Positions 1-7,347 of a stretch of DNA of 64,000 nucleotides are shown one piece after another. The translations under genes and the position numbers were made by a program. The first letter of the stretch is position 1, and each line of letters begins with the position of its first letter. Below the pieces are notes generated by a model. That model searched no databases and was not told the DNA's origin. It saw only the letters and a program-made list of their open reading frames with translations. The DNA is from Viridibacillus sp050278625 (GTDB lineage Bacteria > Bacillota > Bacilli > Bacillales_A > Planococcaceae): contig NZ_JBNNTI010000015.1 of the NCBI RefSeq assembly GCF_050278625.1, positions 1-64,000 on the forward strand, in the 5' to 3' direction.

Positions 1-1
1 T

Positions 2-85
2 TTAATTAATAATCGCCCAAGAAAATGCTTGGGCTGGAAATCTGCACACGAAGCGTTCATGGAGCAAGTGTTGCACTTAATTTGA
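2..85 (+). mobile_element. IS30-family transposase, C-terminal end only
   Basis: An open frame enters from outside the window and ends at TGA 83-85. Its last residues include NNRPRKCLGWKSAHEAF, which resembles the end of IS30-family transposases (NNRPRK.L.W.TP.E.F). Only about 27 codons are inside the window, so completeness and the left end of the element cannot be judged. It lies in the path of the minus-strand riboswitch transcript at 128-326, which suggests the element landed just downstream of that leader. Confidence 0.65.
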
Positions 86-127
86 CAAAGTAACTCATAA
101 AAAACACAGAACTACAAAATTTCAACT

Positions 128-159
128 AAAAAAGACCACAGAGGATTTCCAAAGTGGTC
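128..159 (-). terminator. intrinsic terminator following the c-di-AMP riboswitch
   Basis: On the minus strand GACCAC and GTGGTC form a six-base stem, followed at once by a run of six T. It lies 25 bases after the riboswitch aptamer, which is where the expression platform of an OFF-type ydaO switch is expected. Confidence 0.65.
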
Positions 160-184
160 ATATTATTTTTCTATCACAAGTTTC

Positions 185-326
185 ACCATCCTCTCCCTAA
201 CGCTTACGAAGTTAGCTGTCGGATTTGGGTCAAGAAGTAACCCTACCTTCAAATAAAGGATTCACCCCAAGTAGCGAAATAGCTGCTACAAAATTGGTTT
301 CCCCGTTCCATACGGATTCAGCGATC
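185..326 (-). promoter_or_regulatory. ydaO/yuaA-type c-di-AMP riboswitch (orphaned)
   Basis: Read on the minus strand, this stretch carries the conserved blocks of the ydaO family in order: CGCTGAATCCGTATGG, GGGGAAACC, TTGGGGTGAATCC, AGGTAGGGTTACTTCTTGAC, AAATCCGACAGCTAACTTCG and TAAGCG followed by AGGGAGAGG. The family binds cyclic di-AMP and usually turns off cell-wall hydrolase or potassium/osmolyte transport genes. The pattern match is strong. No controlled gene follows, because a terminator and then transposase sequence come next. Confidence 0.85.
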
Positions 327-360
327 AAGATGATTAATTTATTTACTAATTTATGACCAC

Positions 361-389
361 ATATTACTCTATTTATTTACTACTGTAAA
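361..389 (-). promoter_or_regulatory. sigma-A promoter for the c-di-AMP riboswitch
   Basis: On the minus strand TTTACA (384-389) and TAATAT (361-366) are separated by 17 bases. The predicted start site lies about 25 bases upstream of the aptamer, so the leader is probably still transcribed. Confidence 0.5.
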
Positions 390-974
390 GACAAAGTAAT
401 GTCCGGTTTTTTCCAATATAAAAAAATTAGATGGAATATAAAATGAATTCTATTTAATTAAGGTTGAAGAGGTAGTTTTGAACGAGTAATAAATTTGGAT
501 TGGAGAGTTCATCAATTTAATGTAAAAGGACAAGCACCGCAGGAATTGTAACCGATTGTTTAGATTTTAGGCTCTGGTGCAATTCTATTTTTGTTAGAAA
601 TATAGAACCGTATCCTTTTCATCTATGATTTATGATGCTCCCTCCAAATAATTATGTATGAATTAAATCTCGCTTTGCATACTATTTATTAATAGTATAA
701 AAAATACTGCTTTTTAAAACGAATCGAAGGACGGAAACTTATAAAAGAGTTATTAAATCATTAGGAATATTTCTTTTCTTATTACTTGGTGGCGTATGGT
801 TTATCCAATAGTAACAAGTTCATGTAGAAGCTTCAACGAATCATTCTTTTTTGATAGTTTTCTACATCATGGGAAGAGAGTTTATCTCTTGCAACTAATA
901 CAGGTTCTATTCCAGTAGGTAATGCTTTATCGTTTAACATAAATAGTGGGAAACGCTAGAACTTCCGTATCCTC
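390..974. other. intergenic, no gene seen
   Basis: No reading frame with a ribosome binding site, RNA fold or repeat could be supported here. A short frame near 730-810 reads like the start of a membrane protein but stops quickly. The stretch looks like decayed sequence. Confidence 0.4.
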
Positions 975-1075
975 AATTTACTTCACAAGAAGTTCTTTAG
1001 TTACTAGTTAATCTAAAGCAATCATTTCGATTTGATCTCTTTTAGGTTTATTTTTTCTCCTCGTCATTTTCCATC
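975..1075 (-). pseudogene. IS1182-like transposase relic (5' part)
   Basis: The minus strand reads KRDQIEMIALD, a stop, LVTKELLVK, a stop. This resembles the N-terminus of IS1182-family transposases (QIEMIALDQLVP..HLVRKIE) and the relic at 37960-38075. Two stops and loss of the rest show it is dead. The upstream flank, ending in the repeat at 1099, also matches the 37.9 kb copy, so both derive from one composite unit. Confidence 0.55.
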
Positions 1076-1098
1076 ACTTCAAAAGATATTTGAGTAAT

Positions 1099-1239
1099 TG
1101 ATTGGAGCGTAGCGACAAAGCGGCTCGGTGCTCGCCCGCGGAAAGCGTCCACCGTAGCGGAAATACGCTCTTATATATATATTTAAAAATAAAGAGACCG
1201 TAGATAAACTCGAAATTCTTCAAGTTTGTCTACAGTCTG
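1099..1239 (+). repeat. GC-rich palindromic repeat, form A, copy 1 (truncated)
   Basis: It contains gattggagcgtagcgac, aagcggctcggtgctcgccc and gcggaaagcgtcc, and ends in the hairpin motif ctcgaaa...tctacagtct shared with copies at 21326, 21871, 37750 and 62338. The half carrying gactcctgcggg...gcgagac is missing. It stands out sharply from its AT-rich surroundings. Confidence 0.75.
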
Positions 1240-1249
1240 AAGTATCTTT

Positions 1250-1495
1250 TTATTTAAATAGGATGCTTTTTCTAATTTTCATTTGCAATAAATTCAATCT
1301 GTTCATTTGGTACATATTATCTTTAAAGATATATGCAATGTGAAAATTGCATATAAAGCCACCAACAGGAGATACTTGCGCCCCTATAATAGCTGTTAAT
1401 TCATTATTCAAACATCAAATTTAATAATATTTCCAGTGCTTATGTCTGAAAAATAGATATCTTTTAGCCCTTGCTGTACGGAATAGTTTTAATAA
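1250..1495 (-). pseudogene. decayed unidentified gene, 3' part
   Basis: The minus strand reads NYSVQQGLKDIYFSDISTG and NIIKFDV, then shifts frame into ELTAIIGAQVSPVGGFICNF and HIAYIFKDNMYQ, ending at a TAA next to the repeat. The protein-like character across two frames indicates a once functional gene broken by at least one indel. I do not recognise the family. Confidence 0.4.
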
Positions 1496-1554
1496 TAATA
1501 CCTTATTTTCGGTTTATACTAGCTATCTTTTAAATTGTCTCAAATAGAAAAATA

Positions 1555-1720
1555 AAAAAGAAATTGCTGCTGTAAAAGGTAAGTCTTCATGGCTTGCTAT
1601 TGCTGGTTTAGTTATAATTATTGACTATTGTTTCAGAGTCTTATGATTTTCACCGCATGCTCAATGAAAGCATTAATTACAGGAAGTCTCTTGGGGCTCA
1701 TAGTGAATCTGCTAGCTACT
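1555..1720 (+). pseudogene. decayed gene fragment, related to the one at 3360
   Basis: Coding-like text (KKEIAAVKGKSSWLAIAG, then a shift to IVSESYDFHRMLNESINYRK) occurs here. A similar nucleotide block, ttgtttca...accgcatgct, recurs at 3456-3495. Both copies carry stops, so these look like two remnants of one small gene family. Function unknown. Confidence 0.35.
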
Positions 1721-1871
1721 TAATATTGATCACACAGAATGGAAGAATAGTAGATTAGTTAGATTTTAGTTCATTACTCAATTTATGAGAACACTGGATC
1801 TTTGAACTGTTAAGATAATCATTACATATATTAGAGGGAAAAATGATTCGACAAAGGAGGGGGCCAACTAT

Positions 1872-2108
1872 ATGGGGAGGAACAGAAAGATTTGGATTAG
1901 TTTCGGAGTGGCCTTAATACTTGGGATTCCTTTTAAATGGATCATTTACAAGGGTGAAATAGATATGAGTGTTTTTCAAATTTTCAATTATGGATTTAAC
2001 AACTTATTTTTTGATTTATCAACACTCGCTATTAATACCCTTATTCTATTTGGTATTCTAAGTTTATTTGAAAAGGTTTGGAAATCGATGGTTAGATCTC
2101 ACGATTAA
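1872..2108 (+). CDS. small two-helix membrane protein
   Basis: A 78-residue protein with a very strong ribosome binding site (AAAGGAGGGGG, 1855-1865) seven bases before ATG. Residues 8-25 (WISFGVALILGIPFKWII) and 49-66 (LSTLAINTLILFGILSLF) are hydrophobic segments, so it is probably an integral membrane protein with both ends on the same side. It stands alone and is followed by an inverted repeat. I do not recognise the family. The strong start site and clean frame amid decayed DNA suggest it is real. Confidence 0.55.
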   Translation: MGRNRKIWISFGVALILGIPFKWIIYKGEIDMSVFQIFNYGFNNLFFDLSTLAINTLILFGILSLFEKVWKSMVRSHD

Positions 2109-2117
2109 TTACATTAA

Positions 2118-2150
2118 AACCGTTGAAAGCTTTTTAGGCTATCAACGGTT
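2118..2150. terminator. inverted repeat after the small membrane gene
   Basis: AACCGTTGA (2118-2126) pairs with TCAACGGTT (2142-2150). The following bases are AT-rich but lack a solid T run. It lies between convergent genes and may serve both. Confidence 0.5.
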
Positions 2151-2243
2151 TATAAATATACTACCACTTGGATTTGTATTATTTATGTGTCTCTATAATA
2201 AGTAAACAAGTCTATTTAGGATTAATGTAACTCGATGATTTCT

Positions 2244-2882
2244 TTATTTCTTTACTTTTGAAATAGTCATCCCATCACCAATTGGAATTATAATTGATTC
2301 TAACTGAGGATGATTGGCCACAGTTTCATTGAATTTTTTCATTATTTCAGTGTAACGTTTTGGTTTAGCTTCTGGGTCTGCTACACTACCGCCAGCAAGG
2401 ACATTGTCAGTAACTATTAAGGCACCTGAATCCGCAAGTCTAATACAATATTCCAAATAATTTTCATAGTTTTCTTTATCAGCATCAATAAAGAAAAAAT
2501 CAAATCGCTTATTATCTTCAACTAGTTTTTCAAGGTTTTGTAAAGCTGCCCCGGTAATATATGCTACTTGATCGCCAAAGCCGGCTTTAGATAGATTGCT
2601 GTATGCTAACTTTGCGTAACTCTCTTCTAATTCAAGGGAAGTTAATTTTCCTTCTCCACCGAATCCTCTAGCAAGGCAAATTCCGCTATAGCCTCCAAGA
2701 GCACCAATTTCAAGAACATTTTTAGCCCCTGAAATTGATATAAGCATGGTTAGGAATTTTCCAGAGGAAGGAGATACCGATATGGAGGGCATTCCATTTT
2801 CTTCAATGGAAGAAATGACTTCCTCCAAAAACTCATTTTCATTATGAAACACTGAATCAATATAATTGTTAATTAGTTTCAT
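2244..2882 (-). CDS. SAM-dependent O-methyltransferase, YrrM/CCoAOMT type
   Basis: This is a class I methyltransferase of the small O-methyltransferase family (YrrM, caffeoyl-CoA type), expected to move a methyl group from S-adenosylmethionine to a hydroxyl on a small substrate. The SAM-binding glycine motif is VLEIGALGGYSG near residues 58-69, followed by SLELEE (motif II acid) and FFFIDADKENYENYLEYC (metal/SAM-binding aspartates). The length, about 212 residues, is normal. ATG at 2882 is preferred to the TTG nine bases upstream because AGGAAGGA is then correctly spaced. The start overlaps the end of the upstream basic-protein gene, so both are one operon behind the palindromes at 3273-3335. 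Substrate unknown. Confidence 0.85.
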   Translation of the reverse strand: MKLINNYIDSVFHNENEFLEEVISSIEENGMPSISVSPSSGKFLTMLISISGAKNVLEIGALGGYSGICLARGFGGEGKLTSLELEESYAKLAYSNLSKAGFGDQVAYITGAALQNLEKLVEDNKRFDFFFIDADKENYENYLEYCIRLADSGALIVTDNVLAGGSVADPEAKPKRYTEIMKKFNETVANHPQLESIIIPIGDGMTISKVKK

Positions 2883-3255
2883 TAGATTCAATTCCTTCCT
2901 CTCTATTTTCTAAAGACTTATTACTATCCAAAACTAAATTTTCTGTTTCTTCATTATTGCTCGGTGTATCCATTGCTTCATTCTCTTGTATTTCAAATAA
3001 TTGAATAAATTCGTTGATTACCATATCAATCGCTTTTAATTCACCGACTAGAATTGGGTGAATAGATTGAAACTCAGGTTTATCTAATTGTTGCTTAATA
3101 GTTGAACGCTTAAGATTCATCCTCTCTAAAAAAGCAATTGCTCTACCTCGGCGAAAGGTTTTTGGTCCACGTTGGTGTGAACCTTCTTTTCCTCTGTGAC
3201 GCTCACTGCGATGGTGTCCCTCTCTCTTAAAGTTCTTAAATTTTTCCTCTCTCAT
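2869..3255 (-). CDS. small basic N-terminal hypothetical protein
   Basis: A 128-residue protein begun by ATG after AAAGGGG. Residues 1-40 are crowded with Lys, Arg and His (KREGHHRSERHRGKEG) and look disordered and nucleic-acid friendly. Residues 35-92 (RRGRAIAFLERMNLKRSTIK and onward) look helical and conserved. The tail is acidic. It overlaps the methyltransferase start by 14 bases, which implies coupled translation. No family is recognised with certainty. A role as repressor of its own twin-palindrome promoter is possible, but no clear helix-turn-helix is seen. Confidence 0.65.
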   Translation of the reverse strand: MREEKFKNFKREGHHRSERHRGKEGSHQRGPKTFRRGRAIAFLERMNLKRSTIKQQLDKPEFQSIHPILVGELKAIDMVINEFIQLFEIQENEAMDTPSNNEETENLVLDSNKSLENREEGIESNETN

Positions 3256-3272
3256 TATAAATCCCCTTTACG

Positions 3273-3335
3273 TGTATACGATTGTATACATATTGTTATG
3301 ATTATTACTGTATACAAATGTATACGCGTTGTCAA
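3273..3335 (-). promoter_or_regulatory. promoter with twin GTATAC-N4-GTATAC operators
   Basis: The minus strand has TTGACA (3330-3335) and, 17 bases on, TACAGT. Two near-identical palindromes, GTATACAAATGTATAC (3310-3325) and GTATACGATTGTATAC (3274-3289), sit over the spacer/-10 region and just after the start, with centres 36 bases apart. The layout suits a repressor bound as two dimers. The binding protein is unknown. Confidence 0.65.
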
Positions 3336-3359
3336 TTTTAATTTAAATGAGTATTTTTG

Positions 3360-3530
3360 ATATTGTTTTTTATAGAAAGAGTAAAAGAGAAATAGCTGTA
3401 AAAAAAGGCAAGGCCTAGTATTACAATTCATTTCTCGTTTAATTTTAAGTATCATAGGATTATTGTTTCATGCTCTAATGATATTTACCGCATGCTATAT
3501 AAAAGACCACTTAATATGTAAAACGTGCAA
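3360..3530 (+). pseudogene. decayed gene fragment, related to the one at 1555
   Basis: Coding-like text (KREIAVKKGKA, a stop, then IVSCSNDIYRML in another frame) matches the fragment at 1555-1720 over its distal part. Stops and shifts show it is inactive. Confidence 0.3.
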
Positions 3531-3582
3531 TAGAACATGATTATGCTGGGATTATAGGGGGGAAAGAAAATTCAGGTCGAAA

Positions 3583-3702
3583 GTAGCACTAATACACGGT
3601 AATAACTATGAACGCAGCAAAACGCAAAAAGATTATGAATTTGCTGGTATATATCTTGCTAGAGGAGATTCTATTGAGTTACAACGGCTACTGATGAAAT
3701 AA
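3583..3702 (+). pseudogene. C-terminal fragment of an unidentified gene
   Basis: A 39-codon frame reads VALIHGNNYERSKTQKDYEF then AGIYLARGDSIELQRLLMK and ends in TAA. It has no start codon or ribosome binding site of its own, and the sequence before it is frameshifted. The terminator at 3792 probably belonged to it. Family not recognised. Confidence 0.35.
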
Positions 3703-3791
3703 ACTTTTCTGTGATAGCCATTACTTAATTGGATTTAGAGGACTTCCGTTCTTTTTTCAAGATTTGAAATAGCTTTTTGATTTTTTCTAGT

Positions 3792-3819
3792 AACGAGGGA
3801 TGTATAACCTCGTTTTTTT
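3792..3819 (+). terminator. orphan intrinsic terminator
   Basis: AACGAGG (3792-3798) and CCTCGTT (3808-3814) with an eight-to-nine-base loop are followed by T7. It follows a decayed gene. Confidence 0.65.
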
Positions 3820-4199
3820 AGGAGCTTAAAGGAATAACTAAATTTACAAATGTGATATAATGGGTAAATGACCATGAATAACCTAATTTAGTGGCGTACA
3901 AATCGCTATATCATAAATTCTTGAGTTAAAAAAGAACAAGGGCAAGTTAATTTTATAGGATTATTATTAGAGTTTAGATAATCCAAAGTCTCCAATATTA
4001 AAGTATTCAAAGAATCCAATCTTAGAATAAAAAAACTTAGAAAATAGAGATAAATAAAAAGTATCTTCTTTAACTAACGGGGCTGTTAGTTAAAAGAGGA
4101 ATATAAAAATGTCAAACAATTAAATTCATTGACAATAACTGAAAAAAAGAAGAACTATAAAAAATTGAATTTATTGTAGAATAGCGTAGGGGTGGATAT
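3820..4199. other. intergenic, no gene seen
   Basis: AT-rich sequence without a supported frame. Only the ribosome binding site for the acetyltransferase (GTAGGGGTGG) is recognisable at its right end. Confidence 0.4.
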
Positions 4200-4760
4200 A
4201 TGGATTTTCCAAATTTACAAATAGAGACTGAAAGGTTAATCTTGCGTCCTTATAAAAAAGAGGATTATCTCAACTGGTACACACAGTTTGATAATCGCTT
4301 GCCTTCACAGTACAAATATGATGATGGTAGACCTTTAAATATGTCTTCATCAACAGAGGATTGGTTTATCGAGTGGATAAAAGGATTTGATCAATCAGCA
4401 AAAAAGGACGATATGTATATACTTGGGATTTTTCGTAAAGAAGATGGAGTTAACGTAGGGAAAGTTGAATTTTTTACGATTTTAAGAATGGATTATCAAT
4501 GGGCAATGATGGGCTACTCCATTCATAATCAGTTTTGGAACAATGGGTATGGCACAGAAGCTGTAGGGGCTGCAACTGAGATAGTTTTCTCTACTTTAGA
4601 TTTCCATAGAATTGAATTACATATTAATGTAGACAATAAACCTTCCATTAAACTGGCTGAAAGAGCAGGGTATCTTTTTGAATGCGAGAGAAAAGCGTTT
4701 TCTTATGAAGACGACAAATGGACTGATTTTTTAATATACTATAAGAATCGTAGTTACTAA
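4200..4760 (+). CDS. GNAT N-acetyltransferase, RimJ/RimL-like
   Basis: This 186-residue enzyme probably transfers an acetyl group from acetyl-CoA to an amino group of a protein or small molecule. The start TERLILRPYKKEDYLNW is typical of the RimJ/RimL branch. The acetyl-CoA loop is seen in YSIHNQFWNNGYGTEAVGA (about residues 111-128, the Q/NxxGxG/A element). NKPSIKLAERAGYLFECERK near residues 145-165 is the usual strand and helix after it. ATG 4200 has GTAGGGGTGG before it. It is a single-gene unit ended by a shared terminator. The substrate cannot be inferred. Confidence 0.85.
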   Translation: MDFPNLQIETERLILRPYKKEDYLNWYTQFDNRLPSQYKYDDGRPLNMSSSTEDWFIEWIKGFDQSAKKDDMYILGIFRKEDGVNVGKVEFFTILRMDYQWAMMGYSIHNQFWNNGYGTEAVGAATEIVFSTLDFHRIELHINVDNKPSIKLAERAGYLFECERKAFSYEDDKWTDFLIYYKNRSY

Positions 4761-4790
4761 AGTCTTGTTCAAATTGGTTGATAAACAAAA

Positions 4791-4827
4791 AAACAACGAC
4801 AAAGTTACTTTGCCGTTGTTTTTTTAT
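4791..4827. terminator. bidirectional intrinsic terminator
   Basis: AAACAACG plus CAAAG pair with CTTTG plus CGTTGTTT, with A and T runs on either side. It sits between the convergent acetyltransferase and EamA genes. Confidence 0.8.
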
Positions 4828-4829
4828 GC

Positions 4830-5720
4830 CTAATTTGTCTGTCGTTGTTGGATCAAAAATAAAGCTAAACCAATTAAGATAACAACAATACCTACACCTT
4901 GCTGTATGGAAATGACTTCATCTAATATGAAGTAAGCAAGAATACAAGTGCCAATCGTTTCTCCTAAAATACTCATGGATATAATGGAAGTACTAAGCCA
5001 TTTTAACAACCAATTGAAAATCGTTTGTCCTAAAATTGTTGCTATAAATGCTAAACCTAGTAGAGCCCACCACGTATCTGAAGAGTAGTGAAAAAATGAT
5101 TCTTTCAGAAAAAGTGCATAAATTGCTAAAAATATGGCACTACTCCCATAGCCAATAACGGAATATGAGATAAGGGATAAATCTTTACGAACGGATTGTC
5201 CAATAAAGAAATAGCCGGTAATAATACCTGCTGCAATAAAGGCTAAAATATCCCCATAAAGCGCTTCACCACTTATTTGAAAGTCTTGCCATCCGATAAT
5301 AAGACTACCTATAATCGCTACAAAGCAACCTAGGATAGCACCTTTAGAAAATCGTTCTTTAAATAATAAATAGCCTCCAACCATAGAAAACAGAGGTTGT
5401 AATGTAACGATCACTGTTGAGCTAGCAACAGAAGTGTACTCTAATGATTCGAACCATAGTACATAATGACAAGCTAAAAATAAGCCGGAAAGTATTCCTA
5501 ATCCCCATTGTTTTTTAGTTAAGCCAACGAGCTCTTGCCGATTGCTCTTTTTCCCAATTAAAAAGGGTAACAATAAAAGCATCGCAAAAAATAAACGATA
5601 AAATGCAGTAATAGCTGGTGGCGCATCTGCTAGTTTTACAAAAATGGCAGAAGTCGATAACGCAAATACGGCGAAAAATAAAGCTATGTATGAAAAGTAT
5701 GATGGTTTTATGATGTACAC
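4830..5720 (-). CDS. EamA/DMT-family transporter
   Basis: This is a 296-residue, ten-helix member of the drug/metabolite transporter superfamily with two EamA repeats (about residues 10-142 and 155-290). Each repeat has the usual hydrophobic helices, and the family-typical SSTVIVTLQPLFSMVGGYLL lies at the end of the first. It likely exports a small metabolite across the cytoplasmic membrane. The start is uncertain: GTG at 5720 has ACAGGGG only three to four bases before it, and no better in-frame start is close. Substrate unknown. It is the first of three EamA genes in the window. Confidence 0.8.
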   Translation of the reverse strand: MYIIKPSYFSYIALFFAVFALSTSAIFVKLADAPPAITAFYRLFFAMLLLLPFLIGKKSNRQELVGLTKKQWGLGILSGLFLACHYVLWFESLEYTSVASSTVIVTLQPLFSMVGGYLLFKERFSKGAILGCFVAIIGSLIIGWQDFQISGEALYGDILAFIAAGIITGYFFIGQSVRKDLSLISYSVIGYGSSAIFLAIYALFLKESFFHYSSDTWWALLGLAFIATILGQTIFNWLLKWLSTSIISMSILGETIGTCILAYFILDEVISIQQGVGIVVILIGLALFLIQQRQTN

Positions 5721-6059
5721 CCCTGTCTAGTTGTTTATAATATTAATCAAATTCCTATATTGTATCTCTCATTATAGAGAACTCTGCACATATAAAGTAT
5801 TACTTTTTCTATATTTTATGATATCAGCACATGACAAGTGGAGGTTCCATCTTAATACTCATTTGTTGCTCATATTTTTCTTTTGTAAGTAAAATTAAAC
5901 TAGACCAATTTAACTAAATAAATTAAATGATTGGATATTTTAACCTATTTTTAATATTGAAACGCCAAATAATAGTACTTTTGTGTTAAAATTCGTTAAT
6001 GTGGATATTTCAGGTAATGAATATCTCTTTAACAAAAAGATGGAAGTGGGGAAACTCTA
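5721..6059. other. intergenic between divergent genes
   Basis: Promoters for both flanking genes must lie here, but I see no convincing -35/-10 pair. The only clear element is the GAAGTGGGG ribosome binding site before 6060. Confidence 0.4.
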
Positions 6060-6689
6060 ATGAAACAACGAAGAATGAAACTAAAAAAAGGTATGGTCAT
6101 GTCAACAATTGTAGCGTGTAGCCTTTTATTTGGATCAATGGGGTTTGGAGAGGAAACTAAAGCTGCAACAAATAAAACGCAGCAAGCATCTAAATCTAGC
6201 ATTACAAAAGTATCTGCTACTGTTTCGAAAAAAGGTGTACTAACTTATCCTAAGAAGTTTAGTATGAAAAAAGTGACAAGTGAATTAAAACCCGAAGCCG
6301 CTAAATTAATAAAAATCTATGGCAATTCCCTTAATACAGGAAAAACTACATCTTTCAATTCGTATGTTAACAAACATGTAGCTGCGCACGGAAAAAATGA
6401 CTATTTGCTTGGTCATAAATATGTAAAGGACAATTACAGTAAAAAAATAAAGGGAATGCGAAAAGTTAATTCGAAAAAAACGCTTTCCACTTTTGAGAAG
6501 GCACTTAACAAAGTTACAACTTCTAAGGTTGGAGTTGAAAGTACATATAAAGGAAAGGGATTTGCTACTTTTACTTATGAATTCCGACCAAAAGAATTCG
6601 ATGCCTTTGGAACTGTCACAGTAAAATTTAGTTTTACACAATTAAATAAAGATAAATATGTGTTAGAGAATATTTATTTTATTTATTAA
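6060..6689 (+). CDS. secreted hypothetical protein
   Basis: This is a 209-residue protein with a Sec signal peptide: a basic start (MKQRRMKLKKG), a hydrophobic core (MVMSTIVACSLLFGSMGFG) and a probable cleavage after ETKAA near residue 36. The mature part is rich in Lys, Ser and Thr, has no cysteine, and ends in a beta-like segment. It is thus probably released or wall-associated. ATG 6060 has GAAGTGGGG before it, and a strong terminator follows, so it is a single-gene unit. No domain family is recognised. Confidence 0.7.
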   Translation: MKQRRMKLKKGMVMSTIVACSLLFGSMGFGEETKAATNKTQQASKSSITKVSATVSKKGVLTYPKKFSMKKVTSELKPEAAKLIKIYGNSLNTGKTTSFNSYVNKHVAAHGKNDYLLGHKYVKDNYSKKIKGMRKVNSKKTLSTFEKALNKVTTSKVGVESTYKGKGFATFTYEFRPKEFDAFGTVTVKFSFTQLNKDKYVLENIYFIY

Positions 6690-6756
6690 AAAACTGGGAT
6701 AAAAGTGGGCTATAAAATTTTATAGCTTACAGGCAGACGTAACCTAAGTTAATGAG

Positions 6757-6796
6757 AAAAAGAGAAATGATACTATGTATATCATTTCTCTTTTTT
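6757..6796 (+). terminator. intrinsic terminator
   Basis: GAGAAATGATA (6762-6772) and TATCATTTCTC (6780-6790) form a stem followed by T6. Confidence 0.85.
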
Positions 6797-7180
6797 AGAT
6801 TTGTTTAGAGAGTTGATTCAATTAAATTGTCTTCTTTGTAATTCTTCTTTTTTAAATCCGAGCTTTTCCGCTGGTTTATATTTAAACAGATTAGCAAATC
6901 TTTTTATATCAATCAACTTCAAGTTTTTGTTTCAGTTTTTAGTTATATAATGATGAATCGAATCATAAGTAAATTTCTGCACTTTTCCTCTCTCATAATT
7001 CAATTTATACTCTTGTTGTACTGAAAAGAGAAAGTATAGTTTTTCCAATAGTATAGTAATCACACTTAATAGAAAATCTTTGCATTTAATCTGTCAGTAA
7101 GTAAAACATTAACACCTGTAAAAAGTAAATTTAATAGAGGATGCTATTAAAAATAAGTAATATCCAATTATTATTTCTAT

Positions 7181-7330
7181 TTGAAATATCGAATTGTATT
7201 TTTTGACGTGGATGGCACACTTACTAATTATCAAGATGGTAGAATTTCAACAAGTACAAAGAGAGCTATACAGAGTTTAAAAGATAACAACATAAGATTA
7301 GTAGCTGCAAAAAAAATCAATTGCAACTAA
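7181..7330 (+). pseudogene. truncated Cof-type HAD phosphatase
   Basis: A frame starting at TTG 7181 reads KYRIVFFDVDGTLTNYQDGR, containing the HAD nucleophile motif DVDGTLT, and continues through TKRAIQSLKDNNIRLVAA. It then runs into KKINCN and a stop where intact Cof-type HAD hydrolases have an ATGR motif. About 49 of the usual 260 or so residues remain. It is a remnant whose rest was lost up to the end of the convergent LysR gene. The stretch 6797-7180 before it shows no feature. Confidence 0.6.
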
Positions 7331-7347
7331 TTAGACAGAATAAACGA

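Noticed and set aside
3255..3455. Short minus-strand frame upstream of the basic-protein gene
   Set aside because: It runs through the twin-operator promoter and has no plausible start site.
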